DNA from: Jatrophihabitans sp.
Lineage (GTDB): Bacteria; Actinomycetota; Actinomycetes; Mycobacteriales; Jatrophihabitantaceae
Assembly: GCA_025963285.1 (NCBI GenBank)
Contig: JAOPUX010000006.1
Location: forward strand, 1 to 34,383
DNA length: 34,383 bases
Reading direction: 5' to 3'
Numbering within the stretch: position 1 is the stretch's first letter; each line of letters begins with the position of its first letter. The notes beneath the pieces were generated by a model. That model was not told the DNA's origin, ran no database searches, and saw nothing but the letters and a program-made list of their open reading frames with translations. Below are positions 1-6,691 of this stretch, piece after piece. The position numbers and the translations under genes are program-made.

Positions 1-20
1 CGTCCGAACTAGCCACTCGG
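1..20. repeat. Truncated intergenic palindromic repeat (GCCACTCG family)
   Basis: The first 21 bases of the window are an exact inverted copy of 16898-16918, and contain the octamer GCCACTCG at 12-19. They look like one arm of a dispersed intergenic palindrome cut by the window edge. Related inverted pairs are seen at 16898-16966 and 32008-32073. Confidence 0.6.
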
Positions 21-107
21 CGTATGGGTCAGGTCTTACGGGGTCAGTTCGTATGGGTCAGGTCGTACGGGGTCATTTTGTATGGGTCAGGTCGTACGAG
101 GTCAGTT
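21..107. repeat. Three 29-bp tandem repeats
   Basis: Units at 21-49, 50-78 and 79-107 share the core GTATGGGTCAGGTC followed by TACG(G/A)GGTCA, with only a few base differences. There are no spacers, so it is not a CRISPR array. The last unit contains the stop codon of the adjacent minus-strand gene (102-104), so the array lies directly downstream of that gene and supplies its last codons. Confidence 0.9.
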
Positions 108-842
108 GAAGAAGCTGCCGATCCCGCCGCCACCGCCGAGGCCGCCGAGCCCCTCGCGCGGGGTCTCGCTGGGCACCGACTGTGCCACCCAGTGCGCGAA
201 CGCCTCCGGGTTGCGCGACTGCAGCAGCACCCGCCCGGGGCCGGTGAAGTCGAAGACCCAGCCCTCGCCGGACTTCATGGACTGGATCGACCGGCCCTGC
301 ACCGCACGTCGCATCTGGAACCTGACGTTGAGGGCGTAGGCCACCACGTGCCCGGTGTCGATCGTGACGACCTCACCCGGCTCCAGGTCGATGATGTCGA
401 CCGCGCCGTAGATGCTGACGAGGGCCTGACCGGTGCCCGACGCCCGGAAGCCGAAGCCGCCCTCGCCGCCGAAGAGGTTCGCCATGCCACCCCACTGCGT
501 GTCGATCTCGACGCCGGTGGAGTTGGCGATCCAGCTGCCCTGGCGAAGGAAGAACGGCAGCTCGGGGGTCACGTCGATCGAGACGAGGTCGCCGGGCAGC
601 ACGCCCGCGACGTCGACCCAGCCACCCTGCGGCGGGGCGGTGTAGGTGGTGACGAAGAACGACCCGCCGCCGAGCACGCTGCGCTTGAGGCCGGCCAGGA
701 TGCCCCCCTGCGCCTTCGCCTCGAGGACGACGCCGGCGCTGTGGGCGATCATCGCGCCACCCTCGACACGCAGCGGCTCACCCCCGCCCAGCATGCAGCG
801 CGCGACGGTGAAGGCCGGGTTGTGACGAAGCTGTACCTGCAT
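102..842 (-). CDS. AIM24/TIGR00266-family protein
   Basis: This 246-residue protein has the look of the AIM24 family (named after a yeast mitochondrial protein): a glycine-rich beta-sheet protein with recurring 'GEGxxxxxxGxG'-type segments and phrases such as GGEPLRVEGGAMIAH near the N-terminus and FTGPGRVLLQSRN near the C-terminus. The tail is Gly-rich and ends in SFFN. No signal peptide, membrane segment or catalytic motif is visible, and the biochemical role of bacterial members is not established. The ATG at 842 gives the family's usual N-terminus, although no strong ribosome site precedes it. It lies 43 bp downstream of the anti-sigma gene on the same strand, so it could be read through from the sigma operon. 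Confidence 0.8.
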   Translation of the reverse strand: MQVQLRHNPAFTVARCMLGGGEPLRVEGGAMIAHSAGVVLEAKAQGGILAGLKRSVLGGGSFFVTTYTAPPQGGWVDVAGVLPGDLVSIDVTPELPFFLRQGSWIANSTGVEIDTQWGGMANLFGGEGGFGFRASGTGQALVSIYGAVDIIDLEPGEVVTIDTGHVVAYALNVRFQMRRAVQGRSIQSMKSGEGWVFDFTGPGRVLLQSRNPEAFAHWVAQSVPSETPREGLGGLGGGGGIGSFFN

Positions 843-885
843 GCGCCAGATCGTGCCAGTCAGCGGTGCCGCAGCGCGAGGCGAC

Positions 886-1545
886 TCACAGGGTCGCCGA
901 CAGAATTGTTCGCCCCTGGTAGGTGACGTCGACGTGGCTGATCTCGTCCTCGCGCAGCGCCGTACTGGCTGGGAAGTCCGCTGACTGGCCGGGATCGAGC
1001 TTCCACGAGCTCAGCGGGTAAGGCTTGCCGCTGCGGTCGTACACCACCAGCCCGTACTTCTCGGGGTTCTCGGAGCCGGTGGCGGCGTAGTGGCAGTGCA
1101 GGGCGATCTCGGTGCCGCTCGGGCGGTCGATGAGCGTCGCCGTTGCGCTGATCGGGCTCTGCACCCGCGGCACCAGGGCCACCGAGCGGCTGTGGCTACC
1201 CGACGTCGAGGCCGGCCAGAGCAGCACGACGAGCGTGACGACGCAGGCCGCGGCGACGGCAGCCAGGGCGGCGACGAGCCCGCGCTGGCGACGACGCTCG
1301 GAGGCGGCCTTGCGCAGCAGCCCGGGCAGCAGGGTGTCCGGGACCTCGGCCACGACCTCGGCAGCCGTGACGTCGGCCAGCAGCCCGGCAAGCGCACGGG
1401 TCTCGGCGACCTGGGCGGCACAGGCGGCGCAGGTGGCCAGGTGCGTCTCGAAGCGGGCGGCCTCGTCGGGGTCTAGGGCGCCGAAGACGTAGGCCGCATC
1501 GAGGTGCCCGAATGAGTCAGGTGCGGTGGGTTCGGGCGCGGTCAC
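886..1545 (-). CDS. Zinc-type transmembrane anti-sigma factor (RslA-like)
   Basis: The predicted protein has 219 residues. It should bind and hold inactive the ECF sigma factor encoded just upstream. Residues 14-50 form a ZAS-type domain with the signature H35-x3-C39-x2-C42; such domains coordinate zinc and release sigma on thiol oxidation in several known pairs. One membrane helix follows at about 89-110, after a basic stretch (RKAASERRRQR), leaving an outside domain of about 108 residues. The GTG start at 1545 overlaps the TGA of the sigma gene (GTGA), which indicates translational coupling and outweighs a longer open frame that runs back through the sigma gene. By analogy with M. tuberculosis SigL-RslA it may respond to oxidative or envelope signals; the actual signal is unknown. 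Confidence 0.88.
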   Translation of the reverse strand: MTAPEPTAPDSFGHLDAAYVFGALDPDEAARFETHLATCAACAAQVAETRALAGLLADVTAAEVVAEVPDTLLPGLLRKAASERRRQRGLVAALAAVAAACVVTLVVLLWPASTSGSHSRSVALVPRVQSPISATATLIDRPSGTEIALHCHYAATGSENPEKYGLVVYDRSGKPYPLSSWKLDPGQSADFPASTALREDEISHVDVTYQGRTILSATL

Positions 1546-2078
1546 GGTGTCCCTCCCATCTCGTCCATGGCCAGGCGCAGTGCCCGGAGAGCGTAGTGGG
1601 CACGGGACTTCACCGTGCCGGGTGGAATGCCGAGGGTCTCGGCAGCCTGGGCCACCGATGATCCTCGGAAGTAGCACTCGAGCACCACGTCGCGGTGCTC
1701 GGGAGTCAGGGTGCGCAGGGCGGCGACGACGACGTGCCGGTCGACCGTCCGCTGGGCCACGGCGTCGGCGTCTGCCTCGCTGGGTCGCTCGGGCAGCTGC
1801 TCGGCCACCATCTCGTGCCGGCTGCGGGCCGAGCGCCACTCGTCGATCGCGATGCGCTTGGCCACGGTGAAGAGCCAGCCACGGGCCGACCCCTGGGACT
1901 GGTCGAGCACGGCCGGGTTCCGCCACGCGCGCAGCAGCGTCTCCTGCACGACGTCCTGCGCCCGGGCGTGGTCACCACGCGTCAGGCTGACTGCGTAGGA
2001 CCAGAGGGCATGGGCGTGCTCGTCGTGCAGTGTGCGCAGCAGTGCTTCGTCGCTCGTGGGCACCAGTGTGGCACTCAT
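1542..2078 (-). CDS. sigL: ECF RNA polymerase sigma factor (SigL-like)
   Basis: A 178-residue ECF sigma factor. Region 2 is visible around residues 10-85 (AQDVVQETLLRAW and GWLFTVAKRIAIDEWRSAR) and region 4 around 120-168 (LTPEHRDVV, then the helix-turn-helix GIPPGTVKSRAHYALRALR). The sequence closely recalls M. tuberculosis SigL (for example VVQETLLRAW, WLFTVA, GTVKSR-HYA-RALRL). The overlap with a membrane zinc anti-sigma gene fits this type. A TGAACC-N16-CGTG promoter lies upstream on its own strand, suggesting autoregulation. The exact subgroup rests on recalled sequence only. Confidence 0.85.
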   Translation of the reverse strand: MSATLVPTSDEALLRTLHDEHAHALWSYAVSLTRGDHARAQDVVQETLLRAWRNPAVLDQSQGSARGWLFTVAKRIAIDEWRSARSRHEMVAEQLPERPSEADADAVAQRTVDRHVVVAALRTLTPEHRDVVLECYFRGSSVAQAAETLGIPPGTVKSRAHYALRALRLAMDEMGGTP

Positions 2079-2104
2079 GACGGGTTGCAGTGGGGCATAC
2101 CGAC

Positions 2105-2132
2105 TACACGCAGCTCGTCCGATTCCGGTTCA
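2105..2132 (-). promoter_or_regulatory. Predicted ECF (SigL-type) promoter for the sigma gene
   Basis: On the minus strand, TGAACC (2132-2127) is followed after exactly 16 bases by CGTGTA (2110-2105). This matches the published M. tuberculosis SigL consensus (TGAACC, 16-17 bases, CGTGTC) at all but one position. The implied transcript would start about 20 bases before the sigma ATG at 2078. Confidence 0.65.
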
Positions 2133-2166
2133 CGCGATCGAGAAACTGGTTGAACACTCCACAGTT

Positions 2167-2195
2167 TGAACCTACCTGGCCTGGCTATCGTGCTC
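2167..2195 (+). promoter_or_regulatory. Predicted ECF (SigL-type) promoter for the Rieske gene
   Basis: TGAACC (2167-2172), 16 bases, then CGTGCTC (2189-2195), reading toward the Rieske gene. The ATG at 2201 is only about 6 bases beyond the -10 element, so the transcript may be leaderless or nearly so. It has the same -35 and spacing as the divergent sigma promoter, which supports both calls. Confidence 0.65.
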
Positions 2196-2200
2196 AGATC

Positions 2201-2635
2201 ATGACGCCTGATTCCGCCATCACCCGCCGTACCGCCCTCATCGTCGGCGCAGCCGGCGCCAGCGCCGTCGCCCTCGCAGCCTGCAGCAGTGGCAGCGGCG
2301 GCTCATCCTCCACCAAAGCCAAACCCACCGCCGCCGCGGACTCCACCGTCGTGGCGCTGGACAAGATCACCGTGGGCGGCTCGGTGTCGGCCAAGCTCCC
2401 CAGCGGGGCCAAGGTGCTCGTGGCGAGGCCCACCGAGAGCACGGCGGTCTGCTTCAGCGCGATCTGCACGCACCAGGGCTGCACCGTGGCACCGGCCGGC
2501 AAGGAGCTGAAGTGCCCGTGCCACGGCTCGATCTACGACGCGTTCACCGGCGCGGTGATCCAGGGCCCGGCGCCATCGCCGTTGCCCAAGGTGGAGGTAC
2601 ACGTGGCCGGTGGCAACGTGGTCACCGGCGCCTGA
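2201..2635 (+). CDS. Exported Rieske [2Fe-2S] protein, probable Tat lipoprotein
   Basis: A 144-residue protein with a high-potential Rieske cluster site: CTHQGC (C89, H91, C94) and CPCHGS (C105, C107, H108). By comparison with bc1 Rieske proteins, C89, H91, C105 and H108 bind the cluster and C94-C107 form the disulfide. The N-terminus has a twin arginine (R9-R10), a hydrophobic stretch and a lipobox-like LAAC ending at C28, then a Ser/Gly/Lys-rich linker, so it is probably exported folded and lipid-anchored outside. Its partner is unknown: no cytochrome b gene is nearby. The ATG at 2201 is preferred because it starts the signal peptide and follows the predicted promoter; a longer frame from 2090 would run through that promoter. 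It ends 3 bp from the convergent prcA stop. Confidence 0.85.
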   Translation: MTPDSAITRRTALIVGAAGASAVALAACSSGSGGSSSTKAKPTAAADSTVVALDKITVGGSVSAKLPSGAKVLVARPTESTAVCFSAICTHQGCTVAPAGKELKCPCHGSIYDAFTGAVIQGPAPSPLPKVEVHVAGGNVVTGA

Positions 2636-2638
2636 TCG

Positions 2639-3397
2639 CTACTCCTCGTCGTGCGGCGGGGTGTCCGTCGGGGCGGGTTCCCCAGCGCCGTTGGACGGCG
2701 CGGGCGGCAGCAGCTCGGTGAGGGCAGCCCCGGTGATCCGCCGGAACTTCCGCTTGCCGCGGTTGCGGTCGAGCACCGCCACCTCGAGCTGCTCGGCCGG
2801 CAACGCCCGAGTGCCGCCGTCAACCCCGCCGACTGAGCCGAGCGCCTGCACCGCCACCTTGAGCGCATCGGCCAGCGCCGCGCCGGCGTGATACTCGCGC
2901 TTGACCTCGGCGGTGAGCGTCTCGGCCTGGCCGCCCATCACCAGGTAACCGGGCTCGTCGACGATCGTGCCGTCGTAGGAGAGCCGGTAGAGCTGATCCT
3001 CGGCCGCCACCTCGCCGACCTCGGCCACGCAGATCTCGACCTCGTACGGCTTCTGCTGTTCGGTGAAGATCGTGCCGAGGGTCTGCGCGTACGCGTTCGC
3101 CAGGGCCCGGGCGGTGACGTCACGACGGTCGTAGGAGTAGCCCCGCAGGTCGGCGAGCCGGATACCAGCCACCCGCAGGTTCTCGTACTCGTTGTACTTG
3201 CCGACGCCGGCGAAGCCGATCCGGTCGTAGATCTCGCTGACCTTGTGCAGCGCGGAGCTGGCGTTCTCGGCCACGAAGAGCACACCGTCGGCGTAGGTCA
3301 GCACCACCACGCCGCGACCGCGGGCAATGCCCTTGCGCGCGAACTCCGAGCGGTCGCGCATGATCTGCTCGGCCGAGGCGTAGAACGGCATCGACAT
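2639..3397 (-). CDS. prcA: 20S proteasome alpha subunit PrcA
   Basis: Alpha subunit (252 residues) of the actinobacterial 20S proteasome; seven copies form each outer ring and gate the chamber. The N-terminus is typical: [20 protein letters not shown], then [38 protein letters not shown] and [19 protein letters not shown], closely matching M. tuberculosis PrcA. The last 25 or so residues are acidic and proline-rich, as is common and poorly conserved. I chose the ATG at 3397 (MSMPF) because GGGAG lies 9 bases upstream; the ATG at 3391 is an alternative, and a longer upstream frame overlapping prcB does not resemble the family. It follows prcB by 49 bp on the same strand and would be co-transcribed with it. 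Confidence 0.95.
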   Translation of the reverse strand: MSMPFYASAEQIMRDRSEFARKGIARGRGVVVLTYADGVLFVAENASSALHKVSEIYDRIGFAGVGKYNEYENLRVAGIRLADLRGYSYDRRDVTARALANAYAQTLGTIFTEQQKPYEVEICVAEVGEVAAEDQLYRLSYDGTIVDEPGYLVMGGQAETLTAEVKREYHAGAALADALKVAVQALGSVGGVDGGTRALPAEQLEVAVLDRNRGKRKFRRITGAALTELLPPAPSNGAGEPAPTDTPPHDEE

Positions 3398-3446
3398 GCT
3401 GGTGATCTCCCGGGGTCTTGGTGTGGCAGGGCTCGTGGGTGGGGCG

Positions 3447-4271
3447 CTACGCGCCGGGGCGGCCGGTGCGATCGGCGAGGATCGTGCGGACGACGCCGCC
3501 GAGCTCGTCGTCGGACACTCGCTCGGTGCCCGCCTCCGTGGCGACCATGACCACCGGGTAGATGCCACGGGTGAGGTCGGGGCCGCCGGTGGCCGAGTCG
3601 TCGTCGGCTGCGTCGTAGAGCGCCTCGATGACGACGCGCACGATGCCGTCGCGGTCGAGGCCGGGGCGCCAGAGCTTCTTCAGCGCGCCACGGGCGAAGA
3701 GCGACCCCGACCCGACCGAAGAGTAGTTCTGCTCGGGATAGCGGCCACCGGTGACGTCGAAGCTGTAGATGCGGCCGGCGCGGTCCGGGCTGCCGTCGGC
3801 TGCGTCGATGTCGTAGCCGGCGAAGAGCGGCACCACGGCCAGGCCCTGCATCGCCTGCGGCAGGTTGCCCCGGATCATCGTGGCGAGCCGGTTGGCCTTG
3901 CCGTCGAGGGTCAGCTGGGTCCCCTCGATCTTCTCGTAGTGCTCCAGCTCTACCTGGTAGAGCCGCACGATCTCGATGGCCAGTCCGGCGGCACCCGCGA
4001 TGCCGACCAGCGAGTAGTCGTCGGAGGCGAAGACCTTCTCGATGTCCCGGCTAGCGATGAGGTTGCCAGCCGTGGCACGGCGGTCACCGGCCATCACGAC
4101 CCCGCCGTCGAAGAGGGCCGCCACGATCGTGGTGCCGTGCGGGATCGGCTCAGAGCTGAGCTGCTGGCTGGGCAGCAGGCTCGGCGCCGCGGCACTCAGG
4201 AACTCCGCGAACGACGACGAGCCGGGCGAGGTTGCGTACCGCAGGATCCCCAGCGGGGCGTCGTTGCTCAC
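3447..4271 (-). CDS. prcB: 20S proteasome beta subunit PrcB
   Basis: Catalytic beta subunit (274 residues) of the Pup-dependent proteasome. Residues 1-46 form the propeptide; autocleavage in HG-TTIVA exposes Thr47 as nucleophile. The expected active-site surroundings are present: GDRRAT (Asp and Arg after VVMAG), the lysine in IEKVF, and SVGSGS near residue 190. Mature length would be 228 residues, usual for the family. It lies between pup (118 bp upstream) and prcA (49 bp downstream), the standard pup-prcB-prcA order. The ATPase and Dop genes are not in the window. Confidence 0.96.
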   Translation of the reverse strand: MSNDAPLGILRYATSPGSSSFAEFLSAAAPSLLPSQQLSSEPIPHGTTIVAALFDGGVVMAGDRRATAGNLIASRDIEKVFASDDYSLVGIAGAAGLAIEIVRLYQVELEHYEKIEGTQLTLDGKANRLATMIRGNLPQAMQGLAVVPLFAGYDIDAADGSPDRAGRIYSFDVTGGRYPEQNYSSVGSGSLFARGALKKLWRPGLDRDGIVRVVIEALYDAADDDSATGGPDLTRGIYPVVMVATEAGTERVSDDELGGVVRTILADRTGRPGA

Positions 4272-4318
4272 ATGTCCTCCATGCCTTGGCCCTGGCGGGC
4301 CGGGTGTCGTCTCTATGA

Positions 4319-4361
4319 CCCTATCCAGGGCGCGCGTCAGCCCCTATTCAGGGCGCGCGTC
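4319..4361. repeat. 20-bp direct repeat between pup and prcB
   Basis: Two copies, 4319-4338 and 4342-4361, read CCCTAT(C/T)CAGGGCGCGCGTC, differing at one of 20 positions and spaced 23 bp start to start. Each contains CCCTA-TCAGGG-like dyad character. They sit in the 118-bp gap between pup and prcB and could be a regulatory pair or a chance duplication. Confidence 0.7.
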
Positions 4362-4389
4362 GACCGTGGACGGCCCGGCGCGATGGGCG

Positions 4390-4602
4390 CTACTGGCCGC
4401 CCTTTTGCACGAACGCCCGCACGAAGTCCTCGGCGTTGGACTCGAGCACCTCGTCGATCTCGTCGAGGATCGCGTCGACGTCCTCGGTCAGCTTCTCGTG
4501 TCGCTCGGCGACGTCCGTGCTGGCCTCGGTGGTCGTGGTCTCCTCGACCTCGTCCTCGTGCGTGCGCTGGGGCCTGGTCTGGCCACTGTCGTGAGTAGGC
4601 AT
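4390..4602 (-). CDS. pup: Prokaryotic ubiquitin-like protein Pup
   Basis: Pup (70 residues) is the protein tag that PafA attaches to lysines for proteasomal degradation. It is short, acidic and mostly disordered, with a coiled-coil-prone region (DVDAILDEIDEVLESNAEDFV) that binds the ATPase, and ends in GGQ. The terminal Gln means Dop must deamidate it to Glu before ligation. The ATG at 4602 has AGGAG with a 6-base spacer; a TTG two codons upstream would touch the ribosome site and is rejected. It heads the pup-prcB-prcA cluster and is divergent from the VOC gene. Confidence 0.97.
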   Translation of the reverse strand: MPTHDSGQTRPQRTHEDEVEETTTTEASTDVAERHEKLTEDVDAILDEIDEVLESNAEDFVRAFVQKGGQ

Positions 4603-4700
4603 CGGCAACTCCTCTTGGCTCGAAACCTCACAGTAGCCGCCGAGGGCACGAGTTTCCCGATGGCGTGCGTTGTCACACCGTTCGTCTAGCGTCGGTGGGC

Positions 4701-5135
4701 ATGACAGTTCCCCCAGTGATCAGTCTCGTCACCCTGGGCGTCGCGGATGTGCCCGCCTCGACCGCCTTCTACTCCGCACTCGGCTTCCCGCTCTCGCCCG
4801 CCTCGGTGGCCGGTGAGGTCAGTTTCTTCCGCACCGGCGGGGGGCTGCTGGGGCTCTACGGAGCCCAGGAGCTCGCCGATGACGCGTGCGTGTCGCTGCC
4901 GGCCCAGCCGGGCTTCTCCGGGGTGAGTCTGGCCATCAACGTCGCCGACCGAGCGGGGGTGGATGCCGCGCTCGACGCGGCTGAGGTAGCAGGCGCGGTG
5001 ATCCTCAAGCCGGCGCAGGCCACCCCGTGGGGCGGCTACCACGGCTACTTCGCCGATCCTGATGGCCACGCCTGGGAGGTCGCGCACAACCCTGGCTGGC
5101 CGCTGGACGGGAACGGACTCCCCCAGCTGCCCTGA
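4701..5135 (+). CDS. VOC-family (glyoxalase/dioxygenase fold) protein
   Basis: A 144-residue protein with the paired beta-alpha-beta-beta-beta modules of the vicinal oxygen chelate superfamily: the start ISLVTLGVADVPASTAFYSALGF and the end GGYHGYFADPDGHAWEVAHNPGW are typical. The latter ends in the usual 'FxDPDGxxWExxxNP' segment with a metal-binding glutamate. Members range from lyases to dioxygenases and resistance proteins, so the substrate cannot be named. The ATG at 4701 is preferred over an upstream in-frame start at 4665, whose extra residues do not fit the fold. It is divergent from pup by 98 bp and converges with the SDR at 5214. Confidence 0.85.
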   Translation: MTVPPVISLVTLGVADVPASTAFYSALGFPLSPASVAGEVSFFRTGGGLLGLYGAQELADDACVSLPAQPGFSGVSLAINVADRAGVDAALDAAEVAGAVILKPAQATPWGGYHGYFADPDGHAWEVAHNPGWPLDGNGLPQLP

Positions 5136-5141
5136 CCGGCC

Positions 5142-5190
5142 CGATTGTGCAACTTCCACCGCCGTGGCGGCGGTCGAAGTTGCACAATCG
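5142..5190. terminator. Long hairpin between convergent genes
   Basis: Perfect 15-bp arms CGATTGTGCAACTTC (5142-5156) and GAAGTTGCACAATCG (5176-5190) enclose, after one C-C mismatch, a second 7-bp stem (ACCGCCG / CGGCGGT) with a TGG loop. The 49-base near-palindrome lies between convergent stops at 5135 and 5214. It could be a two-way terminator or a dispersed palindromic element; no T-tract follows. Confidence 0.75.
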
Positions 5191-5213
5191 CAGGCGGCTG
5201 GTTGATCAGGCGG

Positions 5214-5975
5214 CTACTGGAGTAGGGCGTGCGTGGCGGTCGAGCCCCCGTCTGCCGCGATCTCCGCACCCGTCACATACGACGCGCGATCGCTGGCCAG
5301 GAACGACACCACCTCGGCGATCTCACTCGACTCACCGGCGCGGCGCAGCGCCAGGCGTTTGGCAGCCGGGGTCATGTCGACCTCGTGGCCTCCCATCGCG
5401 TCGCGCACCATGTCGGTGTTGATCATGCCGGGGTGCACTGAGTTCACCCTGATGCCTCGGGGGCCGAGTTCGAGTGCAGCCACCTTCGTCATGCCCCGGA
5501 TCGCGAACTTGGTGGCGGTGTAGGCCACCAGGTAGGGCATCCCGGCCAGTCCCTCGACCGAGGAGATGTTCACGATCGATCCGGCGCCGTTGGCCAGCAT
5601 CGGCTTGGTGACGGCCCGCATCCCGAGGAACGTCCCGACCTGGTTGATGTTGATCACGCGCAGGTAGTCGGCGAGCGGGGTGTCCTCCAGTGCCGAAAAG
5701 TGCAGCACGCCGGCGTTGTTGACCAGCACGTCGACCTTGCCGAGCAGCTCAACCGCCTCGGCCACGACCGCGGCCCAGTCGTCCTCCGAGGTCACGTCGA
5801 GGTGGCGGTAGTAGGCCCCCTCCCCGATCTCGGCGGCGAGCGCCTCGCCCACCTCGTCGAGGACGTCACCGATCACGACGCGGGCGCCGTTCTTCACGAA
5901 CAGGCGTGCCGCGGCGGCACCCTGACCCCGAGCCGCCCCGGTGATGATGGCGACCTTGCCGTCCAGTTCACCCAT
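5214..5975 (-). CDS. SDR-family dehydrogenase, 3-alpha/20-beta-hydroxysteroid dehydrogenase-like
   Basis: A 253-residue classical short-chain dehydrogenase. The NAD(P)-binding GAARGQG is at 13-19, D37 follows the second strand (suggesting NAD preference), NNAG is at 86-89, and the catalytic residues are S139, Y152 and K156. It closely recalls M. tuberculosis Rv2002 (FabG3), a 20-beta-hydroxysteroid dehydrogenase, for example in DVLDE, YRHLDVT, NISSVEGLAG, YTATKFAIRGMTK and LELGPRGIRVNSVHPG. A steroid substrate would suit the neighbourhood, but members of this group also act on other alcohols. No KstR box is seen upstream. It is 109 bp downstream of the large minus-strand operon, separated by strong hairpins, so it is likely transcribed separately. 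Confidence 0.85.
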   Translation of the reverse strand: MGELDGKVAIITGAARGQGAAAARLFVKNGARVVIGDVLDEVGEALAAEIGEGAYYRHLDVTSEDDWAAVVAEAVELLGKVDVLVNNAGVLHFSALEDTPLADYLRVININQVGTFLGMRAVTKPMLANGAGSIVNISSVEGLAGMPYLVAYTATKFAIRGMTKVAALELGPRGIRVNSVHPGMINTDMVRDAMGGHEVDMTPAAKRLALRRAGESSEIAEVVSFLASDRASYVTGAEIAADGGSTATHALLQ

Positions 5976-6002
5976 GTCGTGTCTCTCTCTTCGCGCAGGT
6001 CG

Positions 6003-6054
6003 GGCCGCAATGCGGCCGCGGGTTGGGGCCCCGTCGCGCGGGCGCGCGGCGGGG
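6003..6054 (-). terminator. Tandem GC-rich hairpins at the end of the fdxD-to-membrane-protein operon
   Basis: Two hairpins lie just past the stop at 6085 on the minus strand. One is a 7-bp palindrome with a single-base centre (6003-6017, GGCCGCA-A-TGCGGCC). The other has 11-bp arms with one G-T pair (6029-6039 and 6044-6054) and a 4-base loop. No T-tract is present, as is common for actinobacterial terminators. Confidence 0.55.
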
Positions 6055-6084
6055 CGAGGACGTGCTGCGGTGAGGTGGTGCTGC

Positions 6085-6687
6085 TCAGACCTCGGGCTTG
6101 CAGACGCGGCACCTGGTGACGGGCTCGCCGTCAGGCACGTAGGCGTGCAGGTCGGGGCGGGCGCTGATCAGGGCGCACGAGCGGAGGTGCACCGTGAGGT
6201 TGCTGCCCGCTCGGACGAGTTCTGAGGTGGGCGCCGTCTCGTAGCCGCCCAGCGGCTCGATGACGCTGGTGAACGCGTCGGGCTGGTTGCTGCGCTGGCG
6301 GACGGCCACGACATCGGCCAGGGCCAGCATGGCGTCGGTGAGCTGGGCCGAGGAGTTGCGCTGATCGGTGGACATCCGGGACAGCCACGCCCCGAAGTAC
6401 AGGAAGCCGCCGAGGAAGGTGAGGCCGAGGCCGAGGATGCCGCCGGAGATCAGGTAGGTGTTCTGGTCGTACTCGTAGTGCGCGTGAGCACTGCCGTACC
6501 AGCCGAGGCAGATCGCGAGGATCCCGAAGGGCATCAGCACGCCACCCAGCGTGAACATCACCAGCTGGATGCGGCGCGTGCGCTCGTCCCGCAGGGCCGC
6601 GGCGCCACCCGGTGCCGCAGCGGGCCGGGGACGGCGAGCTGGCGCGGTGGCAGTTGACGCTGCCGGTGCCGACGTAATCGTGGTCAT
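6085..6687 (-). CDS. Small two-helix membrane protein with C-terminal cysteine motif
   Basis: I do not recognise a family for this 200-residue protein. After a disordered Ala/Pro/Thr-rich N-terminus (1-35) come two membrane helices at about 42-66 and 78-103, then a soluble tail. The tail has C171 and a CxxC (C193, C196) near the end, with H168, H181 and several acidic residues nearby; a metal or redox site is possible. The ATG at 6687 has AAGGA 8 bases upstream and begins 4 bases after the stop of the upstream gene, so it is almost certainly translated from the same message. A longer in-frame start would overlap that gene without a ribosome site. It is the last gene of the fdxD-hsd4A-Liv operon. 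Confidence 0.8.
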   Translation of the reverse strand: MTTITSAPAASTATAPARRPRPAAAPGGAAALRDERTRRIQLVMFTLGGVLMPFGILAICLGWYGSAHAHYEYDQNTYLISGGILGLGLTFLGGFLYFGAWLSRMSTDQRNSSAQLTDAMLALADVVAVRQRSNQPDAFTSVIEPLGGYETAPTSELVRAGSNLTVHLRSCALISARPDLHAYVPDGEPVTRCRVCKPEV

Positions 6688-6691
6688 CGCG

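Noticed and set aside
21-107. Possible CRISPR array
   Set aside because: Repeats are directly adjacent, with no spacers between them, and no cas genes are present.
4670-4692. Possible sigma-70 promoter before the VOC gene (TTGTCA and TAGCGT)
   Set aside because: Spacing is only 11 bases, too short for such a promoter.
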